From the NCBI RefSeq assembly GCF_018687535.1, contig NZ_CP061295.1, positions 1,798,001 to 1,862,000 of the forward strand: a stretch of 64,000 bases of DNA, given 5' to 3'. Source of the DNA: Polynucleobacter sp. MWH-S4W17 (GTDB lineage: Bacteria > Pseudomonadota > Gammaproteobacteria > Burkholderiales > Burkholderiaceae). Position numbers and translations under genes: made by a program. The notes below the pieces were generated by a model, which was not told the DNA's origin, did not search any database, and worked only from the letters and a program-made list of their open reading frames with translations. Below, piece after piece: positions 17,505-27,253 of the stretch. Each line of letters begins with the position of its first letter. Position 1 is the first letter of the stretch.

Positions 17505-18933
17505 CTTCCACGTTCAGAATTTTTACAGTTGCGTTATCACGCAGCTCACGCATCCACTCTTGATAAGCTTGCTCAAACTTTCTCTCACGGATTGCTGCTT
17601 TTGCAAATTGACGCTGCTTTTCAACGGTCAGCTGGCCTTCGCGACGCTCTAATACCTGAATTAAGTGCCAACCAAACTCGGTTTTTACAGGGTTACTAAC
17701 TTCGCCAATCTGTAAGCGATTCATAGCTTGCTCAAATTCAGGAACCAAATCTCCAGGACTCATCCAACCTAACTCACCGCCATTTGCCGCAGATCCATCT
17801 TCAGAATATTTCTTTGCAAGTTCCGCAAAGTCCGCAGTCTTTGCCCGCACCTGATCACGGTAGCCCTGCAAGCGCCTCTCTGCATCTTGATCACTTAAAC
17901 CAGGACGACTTCTTAACAAGATGTGGCGAGATAAAGTTTGGGTAATGGGAATATTTTGCGGGGTAGGTGAACCGGCATCAGATGCTGTAGCTTGTTGTTG
18001 AGGAGTGCTAGCGCCTGCTGCACGGCGATCTAGAACTTTGAGCACATGGTACCCAGCAGGACTTTTAACAACTGTATTAGCAACCTGGCCACCACCAGTA
18101 TTACGAATAGCCTCATAAAACAATTGCGGCAAACGATCAGGAGTACGGTAGCCCAACTCTTGAAACTTAATCTTTGGATTATCTTTTGCAGCCATTGCAC
18201 CTAGCTGCAGAAAATCGACATCCCCACGAGCATCCTTTAATAGAGCGTCCGCTTTCTTTTTTGCTTCAGCCTGAGCCCCCGCACCGGCACCGGTATCAAC
18301 CGGGATAAAGATTTGCGCTACATCAATTTCCTCCGGCTCGCCGTTAGCTGCTGGAGTTGACCGTGGCGCACCGCCTGATGTCATGGCACGAGTACGCTCG
18401 GCAATGAAGTTATCTATCTCAGCATCTGATATTTTGAGCTTACCCTCAACTTCGCGCTCTCGATAGCGGGTAACGATGACATCATCGCGCAAGGTCTCCT
18501 TATAACGCTCAAACGTAGTCCCAGTAGCGATTACCTTAGCTTTAAATTCTGCATAACTTAGCTTGTTCTTGGCGGCAATGTCACCAATAATTCTGTCCAA
18601 CTCCTTATTGGTAACCTTAACCCCTTCTTGATCAGCATTTTGCAGTTGGATTTTTTCTAAAATGAGTCGATCTAAAATTACCTTACGCAGTGAACCATCT
18701 TCAGGTAATTTCACACCTTGTTTTTTAAGTGCAGCAATTCGGTCATCAATCTCTTTACGGGTTACATAACCCGTGTTGACAACTGCAGCTACGCCATCAA
18801 TATTACGAATTTTGCTTTCGGCAATAGTATTCGTCTTTGCCGAATCCTGGGCAAAAGCAATATTCACAAATAATCCAATGCCAATTAAAATGGCATGAAT
18901 ACTAATTTGCTTAAAACGTTTCATACAAAGCAT
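17479..18933 (-). CDS. surA: periplasmic chaperone / peptidyl-prolyl isomerase SurA
   Basis: A 484-aa periplasmic chaperone for outer-membrane proteins such as LptD. It has a signal peptide (hydrophobic to about residue 28, ending NIAFA), an N-terminal SurA_N chaperone region (about 45-190), and two parvulin PpiC domains (about 205-315 and 335-440; the second contains GELGWMSPGDLVPEFEQA). A Pro/Gly/Ala-rich linker separates the parvulin domains. The ATG overlaps the lptD stop as TAATG, so translation is coupled; an internal ATG at 18924 is an alternative start. Confidence 0.94.
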   Translation of the reverse strand: MLCMKRFKQISIHAILIGIGLFVNIAFAQDSAKTNTIAESKIRNIDGVAAVVNTGYVTRKEIDDRIAALKKQGVKLPEDGSLRKVILDRLILEKIQLQNADQEGVKVTNKELDRIIGDIAAKNKLSYAEFKAKVIATGTTFERYKETLRDDVIVTRYREREVEGKLKISDAEIDNFIAERTRAMTSGGAPRSTPAANGEPEEIDVAQIFIPVDTGAGAGAQAEAKKKADALLKDARGDVDFLQLGAMAAKDNPKIKFQELGYRTPDRLPQLFYEAIRNTGGGQVANTVVKSPAGYHVLKVLDRRAAGASTPQQQATASDAGSPTPQNIPITQTLSRHILLRSRPGLSDQDAERRLQGYRDQVRAKTADFAELAKKYSEDGSAANGGELGWMSPGDLVPEFEQAMNRLQIGEVSNPVKTEFGWHLIQVLERREGQLTVEKQRQFAKAAIRERKFEQAYQEWMRELRDNATVKILNVEDAASSAPR

Positions 18934-21467
18934 TATTGATAGTTCTCGTATGTTGAAGGTGGTATAGGCTTGGAAGTAGGCATATATCCGGGAACATTTA
19001 GCTTCATGATATCAACAGGATTGCCTCCAGCGCTACCAAAGCCCTTAAATTCAACCTGAAAGAGCACCTGAGTGGTGGTTATTTGCGAAGTATTTAAGAC
19101 TTGGGAGTAAGCCCCACGGAAAGTCCAGCAGTCCCTGCTCCACTCCAAGGCCACTAAGGAGTTCAAAGTCTTAGTAGTCAAGGCATCATATCCCCAACGT
19201 CCTAAAACAGAAATTTCCCGTGTAATAGGCCATTGCCCAGAAATATTGTATTGATCCGTTGTCGTTTGAGCCAGGGTTGCTGGAGTTGGACCAAAAGCCT
19301 GCGTGGGAGGAGACCAAACATTCCGGTATCCGAAATTTAAACTCCTGCCTTGTGTTGGGCGCCAACTACCACCAACCGTAGTTTGTACAAATTTATTTAA
19401 CTGGGTGTTGTATTGACCAAATAAATCCGCACTAAAGTTTCCAAGCAGGCGAAGTGAAGCAGAACCTAAAGTATCAGAATACGTAGTTGGATTCAGAATC
19501 GTTCCATTCAGACCAACCTTTTGTCCAGTGAACTGCTGCTTTTGAGCAAGTGTTACGTTCGCACGTTCCGCTCCAGTATTAGCCTCAATCATGCGACTGG
19601 TTAAACCAAGGGTGGTGGCATTACTATCTGCAATACGATCATTACCAACAAAAGTATTTTCACTGAAAATTTGGGAAACACCAAAACCAGCATCAGCCGT
19701 ATCAAACAGGGGTGTCTGCGATTGATTTTGATAGGGCGTATAAACATAGAAAGCGCGCGGCTCCATTGTCAGCAACATATCACGGCCAAAGAAGCCCTTT
19801 AATTCAGCAGCATCCCTTTCAAACGCCAGGCCCGAATCCAGACTAAATGTTGGGATCGTAAAGCCTTGCGGTGGGGGTGCAGCGCCTAGAGGATTGGCGC
19901 TAGTAACTGCAGCAGTAGCAGCATAAGTATTAGACTGAAAACTGACCTTTGGAGTGATGTAGTAGCCCGGAGTAATCTGCGGTAGAGCCATTGCACCCTT
20001 AATAACAGTTCGATCCGCTTGACTATATAAGTATCCAGCCGGGGCATAAGCTAAATTACTATTTACGTTATACGCAAAACGGGTGTAATCCGTAGAAAAG
20101 GTGGTGGCAGGGCCTGTTGGCAACGTCACATACTTACCACTGACATCTGCCACCGCTGGAGTAAGTCGATTGTTGTAGGACGCATTAATATTCGGCAATA
20201 CATTGTAGGGAGATTGCACTGGGGCAGTTAGGTCAGGCTGCAAGGTCTGGAAGGTGATTGCTTTTGCTGAAACATTCCAATTACTTAAACTTCCCGTTAG
20301 CCCTTTCGTGGTCCCAACCTCTTGGCGAAACTGACTTGTAACGGCTCCTGCAATACTTTGCGAGAAATCCGTTGGATATAAATTGTCAGAAACACGGGAC
20401 ATATTTGCATAACCTGACCATGCGCCTGGCATCGGAATGCCGCCAGGACCTACACTCCCACTAAATACTTGTCGTTGTTGCCAGTCATACTTCCAGCGAC
20501 TGGTGCCGGTTTTTTTGTCGTATGACATATATTCACCCATCGCAGTTCCGGAGTACTGAGTATCTAAGAAGCGATATTGCGCGCCGAGCATTGCACCGCG
20601 ATGATTCATATAGCGGGGCAATAAAAGCAAGTCACGATTAGGGGCGATATTGACGTAGTAAGGCTGGGTAATATCAAGGCCGTTATTAGAACTGTAGCCA
20701 GCGACCGGAGCAAGTAAACCAGTGCGACGTTGTCCTCCAGTAGGCGCAGTGAAATAAGGGACATAGGCAATAGGCACATCAAAGAAACGCATCACACCAT
20801 GGGTCCCTACCATCTCCTTTTGCTCATTATCGATTTCTAGAGTGCTGGCAGAAAAATACCAATCCATGTTTTGCGGTGTACAGGTGGTGTACGTTGCTTT
20901 ATCAAAAACAAAGATATCGGTATTTTCAATCGTTAATTTTTTAACCTGGCCATTACCGCCGTTATCCCTCAATTCATATTCGGCTGTCTCCATAGAGCCC
21001 TCGCGCGCATCAACCTTGAAAGTTCCTTTGGGCCCTTTAAAAGTTACATTCCCCTTAGAGAGCTCCACATTCCCTAATAAATCGGCAACGTCGGTGTCGG
21101 GGTTATAAGTAATTTCATCCGCTTTAACGACCCCACCATTGCGGCGAATTTGGGCTCGTCCTTGTAAATGCATATCACGATCAACAACTCCATTTACTGA
21201 ATCGCTTGAAGTAAAGGTTAAAGCCTCTCCATCATTAATGGGCTTACCGACCCGCAGCTGATCATCCAACTTTAAAACAGTGACATTGCCGCGATCTGGC
21301 AATAAAACGGTATTGGTATTAGCTTGTGCATTTGCAGGCAAAGGAGCAGGTGCTTGAGCACGTCCGCAGAGGGCAAATTGAAGCAATGCCACCCCCATCA
21401 ATACGCGCAGGGTTACATGCAAAAAAAGAGGGGCGCAAAGGCCGGCGCGACGGCGATAATGACTCAT
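18933..21467 (-). CDS. lptD: LPS-assembly outer-membrane protein LptD
   Basis: An 844-aa outer-membrane barrel that inserts lipopolysaccharide into the outer leaflet with LptE. A long N-terminal signal region ends near residue 38. It is followed by the OstA/LptA-like beta-jellyroll (about 85-220; VNGVVDRDMHLQGRAQIRRN region) and the LptD barrel (about 250-815). Cysteines usable for the required inter-domain disulfides appear in TTCTPQNMDWY and SRDCWTFRG. It heads the lptD-surA-pdxA-rsmA operon. Its start codon is only 33 bases from that of divergent amgK. Confidence 0.95.
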   Translation of the reverse strand: MSHYRRRAGLCAPLFLHVTLRVLMGVALLQFALCGRAQAPAPLPANAQANTNTVLLPDRGNVTVLKLDDQLRVGKPINDGEALTFTSSDSVNGVVDRDMHLQGRAQIRRNGGVVKADEITYNPDTDVADLLGNVELSKGNVTFKGPKGTFKVDAREGSMETAEYELRDNGGNGQVKKLTIENTDIFVFDKATYTTCTPQNMDWYFSASTLEIDNEQKEMVGTHGVMRFFDVPIAYVPYFTAPTGGQRRTGLLAPVAGYSSNNGLDITQPYYVNIAPNRDLLLLPRYMNHRGAMLGAQYRFLDTQYSGTAMGEYMSYDKKTGTSRWKYDWQQRQVFSGSVGPGGIPMPGAWSGYANMSRVSDNLYPTDFSQSIAGAVTSQFRQEVGTTKGLTGSLSNWNVSAKAITFQTLQPDLTAPVQSPYNVLPNINASYNNRLTPAVADVSGKYVTLPTGPATTFSTDYTRFAYNVNSNLAYAPAGYLYSQADRTVIKGAMALPQITPGYYITPKVSFQSNTYAATAAVTSANPLGAAPPPQGFTIPTFSLDSGLAFERDAAELKGFFGRDMLLTMEPRAFYVYTPYQNQSQTPLFDTADAGFGVSQIFSENTFVGNDRIADSNATTLGLTSRMIEANTGAERANVTLAQKQQFTGQKVGLNGTILNPTTYSDTLGSASLRLLGNFSADLFGQYNTQLNKFVQTTVGGSWRPTQGRSLNFGYRNVWSPPTQAFGPTPATLAQTTTDQYNISGQWPITREISVLGRWGYDALTTKTLNSLVALEWSRDCWTFRGAYSQVLNTSQITTTQVLFQVEFKGFGSAGGNPVDIMKLNVPGYMPTSKPIPPSTYENYQ

Positions 21468-21500
21468 AGATCCAGACCCGCCTTATTATACGAATCGACC

Positions 21501-22502
21501 ATGACTGACTCACGCTTAAACACCCTCCGTAACTGGCTAAAAGCCCTAGAAGCTAGCTGGCAATTAGATCTCGACTCTTTGGTGCCAGCCTCGGCTGACG
21601 CCAGCTTTCGACGCTATTTTCGAATTGAGTCCAAAAAGCCCAATTTTGGGACTTTGATCGTAATGGACGCCCCGCCCCAACATGAGCCTTTGGATGCCTT
21701 TATAAAGGTCGATTTATTACTCGCTGAGGCTGGTCTAAATGTGCCAAAAATCCTAGAGCAAAATCTTGCTGAAGGCTTCTTGCTCTTAAACGATTTAGGC
21801 ACTAAAACCTACTTAGCCGAGCTCAACAATGAAACGGCTGATTATCTTTACAAAGATGCAACTCACGCTCTAGTGCTCATGCAATCAGCAAGCAAACCAG
21901 GGGTTTTGCCAAACTATGATGAAGCGCTATTACAACGAGAATTAGATTTATTTCCAGAGTGGTATCTAAAAAAGCATCTCAATATCAATCTGAGCGAACA
22001 ACAAACAGAACAGCTCAAGAAATCTTTTGAGTTCATTATTGAAAATAATTTAGCTCAAGCTAAAGTGTATGTTCATCGTGATTACCATTCTCGCAACTTA
22101 ATGGTGACTGAAAAACGTAATCCTGGAGTAATTGACTTTCAGGATGCAGTTTACGGACCTATTACTTATGATGCTTCTTCACTGTGGCGTGATGCCTATA
22201 TTGCATGGCCCGAAGAATGTGTGATTGATTGGGTTATTAAATTTTGGGAGGATGGTCGTAAAGCAGGATTGCCAATGCCAAATGATTTTGGACAGTTCTA
22301 TCGTGACTTTGAATGGATGGGCTTACAGCGCCACCTTAAAGTTTTGGGCATTTTTGCAAGACTCCTTCATCGTGACGGCAAGGATGGGTACATTAAAGAT
22401 ATTCCACTTGTGTTGGAATACGCTATTGCAACAGCGAACCGTTATATTGAACTAAAACCATTAGCCCGGATTCTGGAATCTACTCGCATAAATCAAGCGT
22501 AA
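21501..22502 (+). CDS. amgK: N-acetylmuramate/N-acetylglucosamine kinase AmgK
   Basis: A 333-aa APH-fold sugar kinase. The catalytic loop YVHRDYHSRNLMV (HxDxxxxN) and the metal motif VIDFQDAVYGP are intact; LLLNDLGTKTYL is typical of the AmgK branch. In Pseudomonas putida AmgK phosphorylates MurNAc (and GlcNAc) at the anomeric carbon, and MurU then makes UDP-MurNAc. Here murU follows by 10 bases and anmK lies at 35522, which supports this role over antibiotic phosphorylation. Start ATG 21501 is chosen; a longer frame to 21324 would lie inside the lptD coding sequence. Confidence 0.88.
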   Translation: MTDSRLNTLRNWLKALEASWQLDLDSLVPASADASFRRYFRIESKKPNFGTLIVMDAPPQHEPLDAFIKVDLLLAEAGLNVPKILEQNLAEGFLLLNDLGTKTYLAELNNETADYLYKDATHALVLMQSASKPGVLPNYDEALLQRELDLFPEWYLKKHLNINLSEQQTEQLKKSFEFIIENNLAQAKVYVHRDYHSRNLMVTEKRNPGVIDFQDAVYGPITYDASSLWRDAYIAWPEECVIDWVIKFWEDGRKAGLPMPNDFGQFYRDFEWMGLQRHLKVLGIFARLLHRDGKDGYIKDIPLVLEYAIATANRYIELKPLARILESTRINQA

Positions 22503-22512
22503 TTCATAAACC

Positions 22513-23229
22513 ATGAGTCAGCTCAATCCCATACCTTGTTTTTTACTAGCGGCTGGACGCGGCGAGCGTATGCGCCCCCTTACAGATGATTTACCCAAGC
22601 CTTTACTCGCTATTCAAAAAAAATCTTTGCTGGAGTGGCATTTGGAAGCGCTGGCAAAGGCAAAGATTCAGGATGTCGTGATTAACCATGCTTGGTTGGG
22701 TGAAAAAATTGAGGCAGCCCTAGGTAATGGAGATCAATTTGGTCTTCACATTAAATACTCTCCGGAAGGCAGGGCCCTTGAAACCGCTGGGGGTATTTGC
22801 AAGGCGCTCCCCATCATTGCACCCAAAGACTACTTCTTAGTCATTAATGGGGATGTATTTAGCCCGAAGCTACCAATTACCCAGCTTTTGGAAGCAACCT
22901 CCAAAATGCGAATGGACGAAAGCAAGCCTTTGGCCCACCTATTAATGGTCCCCAACCCAATCCAGCATCCTGAAGGAGATTTTTACCTCCAAGGTTCGGT
23001 GGTTGGAAACACCCAATCACTTGGAGCAGAAAAGCTCACCTTCTCTGGAATTGGGATTTATCACAAAGACCTCTTCCAAGACTTGGAATTCGGTACCCCA
23101 GCTAAGCTCGCGCCCCTATTAAGAACTGCCATGGAGCAAAATAAAGTGTCTGGTGAAAAATATCTCGGTCCATGGCACGATGTAGGCACACCACAACGCT
23201 TGCAAGAGCTTAATGCAGCATATGAATAA
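22513..23229 (+). CDS. murU: N-acetylmuramate alpha-1-phosphate uridylyltransferase MurU
   Basis: A 238-aa sugar-nucleotidyltransferase. The pyrophosphorylase signature LAAGRGERMRPLTDDLPKPL is at residues 12-31, the sugar/metal site INGDVF at about 115, and LGPWHDVGTPQRL near the end. It transfers UMP to MurNAc-1-phosphate, forming UDP-MurNAc directly and bypassing MurA/MurB, hence natural fosfomycin tolerance in species that use it. The pairing with amgK is the basis for choosing MurU rather than another nucleotidyltransferase. It overlaps pepP by up to 17 bases. Confidence 0.88.
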   Translation: MSQLNPIPCFLLAAGRGERMRPLTDDLPKPLLAIQKKSLLEWHLEALAKAKIQDVVINHAWLGEKIEAALGNGDQFGLHIKYSPEGRALETAGGICKALPIIAPKDYFLVINGDVFSPKLPITQLLEATSKMRMDESKPLAHLLMVPNPIQHPEGDFYLQGSVVGNTQSLGAEKLTFSGIGIYHKDLFQDLEFGTPAKLAPLLRTAMEQNKVSGEKYLGPWHDVGTPQRLQELNAAYE

Positions 23230-24589
23230 AACTAACATTTATCAGCTTCGTAGAAACCAATTAGCAGAACAAATCTTTGCCAAGACTGGCGGAGGTATTG
23301 TTGTCATCTCAACTGCTCCTGAACTTTCTCGCAACCGTGACAGTGAATTTCCTTATCGTCACGACAGCGACTTTTATTATCTGACGGGTTTCGAGGAGCC
23401 GGGCGCAACACTCGTCATGAAGGTTGGTAGCTATGGAAAAAACTTCCAACTGCAATCCCACTTATTTTGTAGACCCAAAGATTCTGAGCGAGAAATTTGG
23501 GATGGCATTCGCCTTGGGCCTGAAGCAGCACCGGACGCTTTGGGTATTGACTACGCATATAGCAACCAAGAGTTAGATCAAAAACTCGGTGACTTACTGG
23601 CTGATCAAGATGCGGTATATATTCGCCTTGCTGAGAGCGCCGAAGCCGATAGACGCCTACGTCACTGGATGAAACAGGTGCGTGGACAAGCACGTTCTGG
23701 TGTAAATCCACCATCAGAATTTCATGATGTTGAAACGCTGATTCATGAAATGCGTTTATTTAAAGATGTAGATGAAATTGATATCATGCGCCGAGCTGCA
23801 GAGATCTCCGCTCGTGCGCATATCCGCGCTATGCAAGTCTGTAAGCCTGGCCTACGTGAATATCAACTTGAAGCTGAATTACTACATGAGTTCCGCAATA
23901 GCGGTTCGCAAAGTGTTGCCTACAACAGCATTGTTGCCGGTGGTGCAAACTCTTGCATTCTTCACTATCGCGCAGGCTCAACTGAATTACGTAGTGGCGA
24001 GCTTTGTCTGATTGATGCGGGTTGTGAACTCGATGGTTATGCATCAGACATTACACGTACCTTTCCAGTCAATGGGAAATTTACGGGGCCGCAACGAGCT
24101 TTGTATGACATCACATTAGCCGCGCAAGAAGCTGCGATTGCGATGACCAGGCCTGGCAATACATTTATGCAGCCACATGAAGCGGCACTTAAAGTGCTGA
24201 CCCAAGGTCTGCTGGATGAAAAGCTTCTCAAACTTTCAGAGTTGGGTTCTTTAGAAAACGCCATTGAGACTGGCGCCTACCGTCGTTTCTACATGCACCG
24301 CACGTCCCACTGGCTGGGCATGGATGTCCACGATGTAGGCTCTTATCGTGAAACCGCCCAAAACCTATCAAGCGAAGAAAAGCCTTGGCGCATCCTAAAA
24401 AGCGGCATGGTGATTACGGTGGAACCAGGCCTCTATATCAGACCTACTGATGATGTTGATCAGGCCTTTTGGAATATTGGTATTCGTATTGAAGATGACG
24501 CTGTCATCAATGATTTTGGGTGTGAGTTGATTTCTCGAGGCGTACCTGTCACAGCCGATGAAATCGAAGCACTCATGAAGAATGCTTAA
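23213..24589 (+). CDS. pepP: Xaa-Pro aminopeptidase
   Basis: A 458-aa M24 metallopeptidase releasing N-terminal residues that precede proline. The N-terminal AMP_N domain (about 5-145, with RHDSDFYYLTGFEEPGA) is followed by a pita-bread catalytic domain with the five metal ligands in IDAGCELDGYASDITRTF (two Asp), HRTSHWLGMDVHDVG (His), TVEPGLYI (Glu) and GIRIEDDAV (Glu). Two overlapping starts (23213 and 23222) are both inside the end of murU. It also overlaps the following FAD monooxygenase gene by eight bases. Confidence 0.93.
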   Translation: MQHMNKTNIYQLRRNQLAEQIFAKTGGGIVVISTAPELSRNRDSEFPYRHDSDFYYLTGFEEPGATLVMKVGSYGKNFQLQSHLFCRPKDSEREIWDGIRLGPEAAPDALGIDYAYSNQELDQKLGDLLADQDAVYIRLAESAEADRRLRHWMKQVRGQARSGVNPPSEFHDVETLIHEMRLFKDVDEIDIMRRAAEISARAHIRAMQVCKPGLREYQLEAELLHEFRNSGSQSVAYNSIVAGGANSCILHYRAGSTELRSGELCLIDAGCELDGYASDITRTFPVNGKFTGPQRALYDITLAAQEAAIAMTRPGNTFMQPHEAALKVLTQGLLDEKLLKLSELGSLENAIETGAYRRFYMHRTSHWLGMDVHDVGSYRETAQNLSSEEKPWRILKSGMVITVEPGLYIRPTDDVDQAFWNIGIRIEDDAVINDFGCELISRGVPVTADEIEALMKNA

Positions 24590-25763
24590 GACCGCCATAA
24601 TAAAAATGAATTCATCTCATTGCGATATCTTGATTCAAGGCGGCGGGCCAGTTGGGCTTGCTTGTGCTGCCTGGACCCTGCAGAAATTCCCCGAAGCAAA
24701 GATTATTTTGCTTGATCGCAACCCCGTAAATGACAACGATCTTGCAAGTGCCGACAGCCGAGGCATTGCCCTATCGCACGGCAGCAAACTCTTGCTCGAT
24801 ACGATTAATGCATGGCCAAAAGAGTTTGCAGAAATTCATCGAGTGCATGTTTCGCAAGCGGGTCGCTTTGGCCGCGCACTGATGACGCGTGAAGAGCTCA
24901 AGCAAGATGCGCTAGGGCACATTATTCGTTATCGCGACATTCATATGGCTCTGCGTCACTCCTTACGGGCTATTCAAGCAAAGAGCCCTAACTTCGTTTG
25001 GAAGCACATCAATCCGGATGTCGAGGAAAAAAGCATCTACGCTCAATGCATCGTGCATGCTGAGGGTGGTTTATTTAAGACGCAAGACTGGGTTGAATCT
25101 GGACGCGACTATGGGCAGTCAGCCCTCGTAGGTTTAGTTGAGGTTGAGAATGCGGAACCTCATCAAGCTTGGGAACGTTTTACTGCTGAAGGTCCGTTAG
25201 CCGTTTTACCAAGTCACTACGGACATCATATTTTGAATCTGGTTTGGTGCGGCTCGCCAGAATCGTCGCAGCATCGCTTGCAACTGAGTGACACAGATTT
25301 CTTAGTTGAACTACAAAAAGAATTTGGTTCACGGATTGGACGTTTTCTGAAAATTCAAGATCGTCGTTTATATGAACTTGGCCTGAACTATCGCAAAGCG
25401 ATTACTCATGACAATGAGGTTTGGGTTGGCAATGCCGCTCAAACTTTGCACCCAGTAGCGGGTCAAGGCCTGAATTTAGGATTACGAGATGCCTTCTTAC
25501 TGTCGGAGAAGTTAGTTGAGGTATTTTCTGGGGCTGCCGAGAATCAATCTCCAGCAGACATCCAAAATGCACTCCAGAGTTACGCTCAAAGTCGCAAAGC
25601 TGATAGAACAACAACCATCGGACTGACAGACTTTATGGCTAGAGTATTTACATCCAATTTAGCCCCAGTTGTTGTAGCCCGTGGATTGGCTTTAAGCGCC
25701 CTGCAGTGGCTTCCGCCGTTCAAGACAGCCTTAGCTCGCCAGATGATGTTTGGTAGGCGCTAA
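24582..25763 (+). CDS. UbiH/UbiF-type FAD-dependent ubiquinone hydroxylase
   Basis: A 393-aa class A flavoprotein monooxygenase. It has the Rossmann motif ILIQGGGPVGLACA near the N-terminus and the second FAD motif GNAAQTLHPVAGQGLNLGLRD (in two parts, about residues 283-303), with the GD-like site replaced by the family's HPxxGQG form. This is the UbiH/UbiF/VisC family, which hydroxylates the ubiquinone ring. Which ring position it acts on cannot be decided here. The start is either ATG 24582, overlapping pepP by eight bases, or ATG 24606; the latter aligns better with the family N-terminus but has no clear ribosome-binding site. Confidence 0.85.
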   Translation: MLKTAIIKMNSSHCDILIQGGGPVGLACAAWTLQKFPEAKIILLDRNPVNDNDLASADSRGIALSHGSKLLLDTINAWPKEFAEIHRVHVSQAGRFGRALMTREELKQDALGHIIRYRDIHMALRHSLRAIQAKSPNFVWKHINPDVEEKSIYAQCIVHAEGGLFKTQDWVESGRDYGQSALVGLVEVENAEPHQAWERFTAEGPLAVLPSHYGHHILNLVWCGSPESSQHRLQLSDTDFLVELQKEFGSRIGRFLKIQDRRLYELGLNYRKAITHDNEVWVGNAAQTLHPVAGQGLNLGLRDAFLLSEKLVEVFSGAAENQSPADIQNALQSYAQSRKADRTTTIGLTDFMARVFTSNLAPVVVARGLALSALQWLPPFKTALARQMMFGRR

Positions 25764-25817
25764 AGCCCTTAAATCACCCTCAAAATATAAGCATTCTCTG
25801 TTTGATCTGTAGCAAGC

Positions 25818-25842
25818 AATCTGCCTAAAAATTAGGCAGATT
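25818..25842. promoter_or_regulatory. 11-bp perfect hairpin upstream of dusB
   Basis: AATCTGCCTAA-AAA-TTAGGCAGATT: an 11-base perfect stem with a three-base loop, 50 bases before the dusB ATG. There is no following T-run, so it is not a standard terminator. A loose promoter (TTGATC, 18 bases, TAAAAA) overlaps it. It may be an operator or a transcript-processing hairpin between the ubiH-like gene and dusB. Confidence 0.45.
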
Positions 25843-25891
25843 TGAGCCTGACTGTGCTAAAGTGTCATGCTTTCCGCCCAAGCCCTTTCAG

Positions 25892-26908
25892 ATGAACATT
25901 GGTCCTCACCTCCTCGCAAATAGATTATTTGTAGCCCCTATGGCTGGGGTAACGGACCGCCCATTTAGGCAGCTTTGCAAGAAATTGGGCGCCGGATATG
26001 CCGTATCCGAAATGGTGGCCTCAAATGCCCTTCTTTGGAAGAGTGAAAAGACTCAACGCCGCGCCAACCATGTTGGTGAATTCAAGCCGATTGCCGTTCA
26101 AATTGCCGGGGCTGACCCCGCGATGATGGCGGCAGCTGCAAAAATAAACGTTGATCATGGCGCTCAGATTATTGACATCAACATGGGTTGCCCGGCCAAA
26201 AAAGTTTGCAATGTTGCAGCTGGTTCCGCCCTATTGCGAGATGAGCCTCTGGTGCAGCAAATTCTAGAAGCGGTTGTAAATGCCGTTGGTGTCGGTCCAG
26301 ATGCGGTACCAGTTACTTTGAAAATTCGTACAGGCTGGGATCGTGAACATAAGAATGCCATTGAGATAGCGCGTCTCGCAGAAAAATCTGGCATCTCCAT
26401 GCTGACGGTCCATGGCCGCACGAGAGCAGACCTGTATCACGGTGAAGCAGAGTATGAAACGATTACGGCAGTCAAAAATAGTGTGAAGATTCCGGTAGTG
26501 GCTAATGGTGATATCACCAGCCCAGAAAAGGCAGAGCAGGTTATAAAGCTCACTGGTGCTGATGCCATCATGATTGGTCGAGCTGCTCAAGGTCGCCCTT
26601 GGATCTTCCGTGAAATCAACCACTATCTTGAAACCGGTGGCAAGCTGCCAACCCCGGAGATCAATGAGATTCAGGGCATCATGAATGCCCACCTCTTAGA
26701 CCACTATGAGTTTTATGGTGAGCATATTGGCCTGCGAACTGCACGTAAACATATTGGTTGGTACTGCAAAGGGCTGCGTGACTCCCACGCATTTCGCCAG
26801 CGCATGAATACTGCCGACGACTGTAAAACTCAACTGCAAATGGTCAATGATTATTTTGACGAAATGAAATCCCATTCTGACCGCTTGTTATTTTTGGAAG
26901 CGGCATAG
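25892..26908 (+). CDS. dusB: tRNA-dihydrouridine synthase DusB
   Basis: A 338-aa FMN enzyme that reduces uridines in the tRNA D-loop. It has FVAPMAGVTDRPFRQLC at the N-terminus (FMN binding), the catalytic cysteine in DINMGCPAKKVC (about residue 99), VHGRTRADLYHG, and IGRAAQGRPWIF. Start ATG 25892 aligns with E. coli DusB (both begin M-x-I-G); a GTG at 25862 would add ten residues without family support. The next gene is fis, the classical dusB-fis pair. Confidence 0.95.
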   Translation: MNIGPHLLANRLFVAPMAGVTDRPFRQLCKKLGAGYAVSEMVASNALLWKSEKTQRRANHVGEFKPIAVQIAGADPAMMAAAAKINVDHGAQIIDINMGCPAKKVCNVAAGSALLRDEPLVQQILEAVVNAVGVGPDAVPVTLKIRTGWDREHKNAIEIARLAEKSGISMLTVHGRTRADLYHGEAEYETITAVKNSVKIPVVANGDITSPEKAEQVIKLTGADAIMIGRAAQGRPWIFREINHYLETGGKLPTPEINEIQGIMNAHLLDHYEFYGEHIGLRTARKHIGWYCKGLRDSHAFRQRMNTADDCKTQLQMVNDYFDEMKSHSDRLLFLEAA

Positions 26909-26961
26909 TTTTAGCTTAAATTAATTTCTTTATTTTTTTGTTTTTGTATTGATAGATTGTT

Positions 26962-27201
26962 ATGACCAATAAGCACCCAATTACCGAATGTATTGAAACC
27001 CAATTGCAGGGTTACCTGAATGACCTCAAAGGAACTGCACCAACTGATATCTATGACATGGTATTGGCCGTTGTTGAAAAACCGATGCTGGAATTAGTGA
27101 TGCAACATGCCAAGCAGAATCAATCACTGGCAGCGCAATATCTAGGCATTAATCGCAACACCCTGCACAAGAAGTTGGTTGAACATCAACTTCTGAAGTA
27201 A
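26962..27201 (+). CDS. fis: Fis-family nucleoid/DNA-binding protein
   Basis: A 79-aa protein, shorter than E. coli Fis (98 aa) mainly at the N-terminus. The C-terminal helix-turn-helix (NQSLAAQYLGINRNTLHKKL, residues about 54-73) is well conserved. Fis dimers bend DNA and regulate rRNA and many other genes. It follows dusB by 53 bases of very T-rich DNA. The dusB-fis order is conserved in many proteobacteria. Short Fis versions are usual in betaproteobacteria. Confidence 0.9.
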   Translation: MTNKHPITECIETQLQGYLNDLKGTAPTDIYDMVLAVVEKPMLELVMQHAKQNQSLAAQYLGINRNTLHKKLVEHQLLK

Positions 27202-27253
27202 CCGCAAACTTTACTAATAACAAAGCCATTTTTTAAATTAAGCTCCGAAAACC

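Noticed and set aside
21324..21500. Extended amgK N-terminus
   Set aside because: It lies antisense inside the lptD signal region and is not part of the kinase fold.
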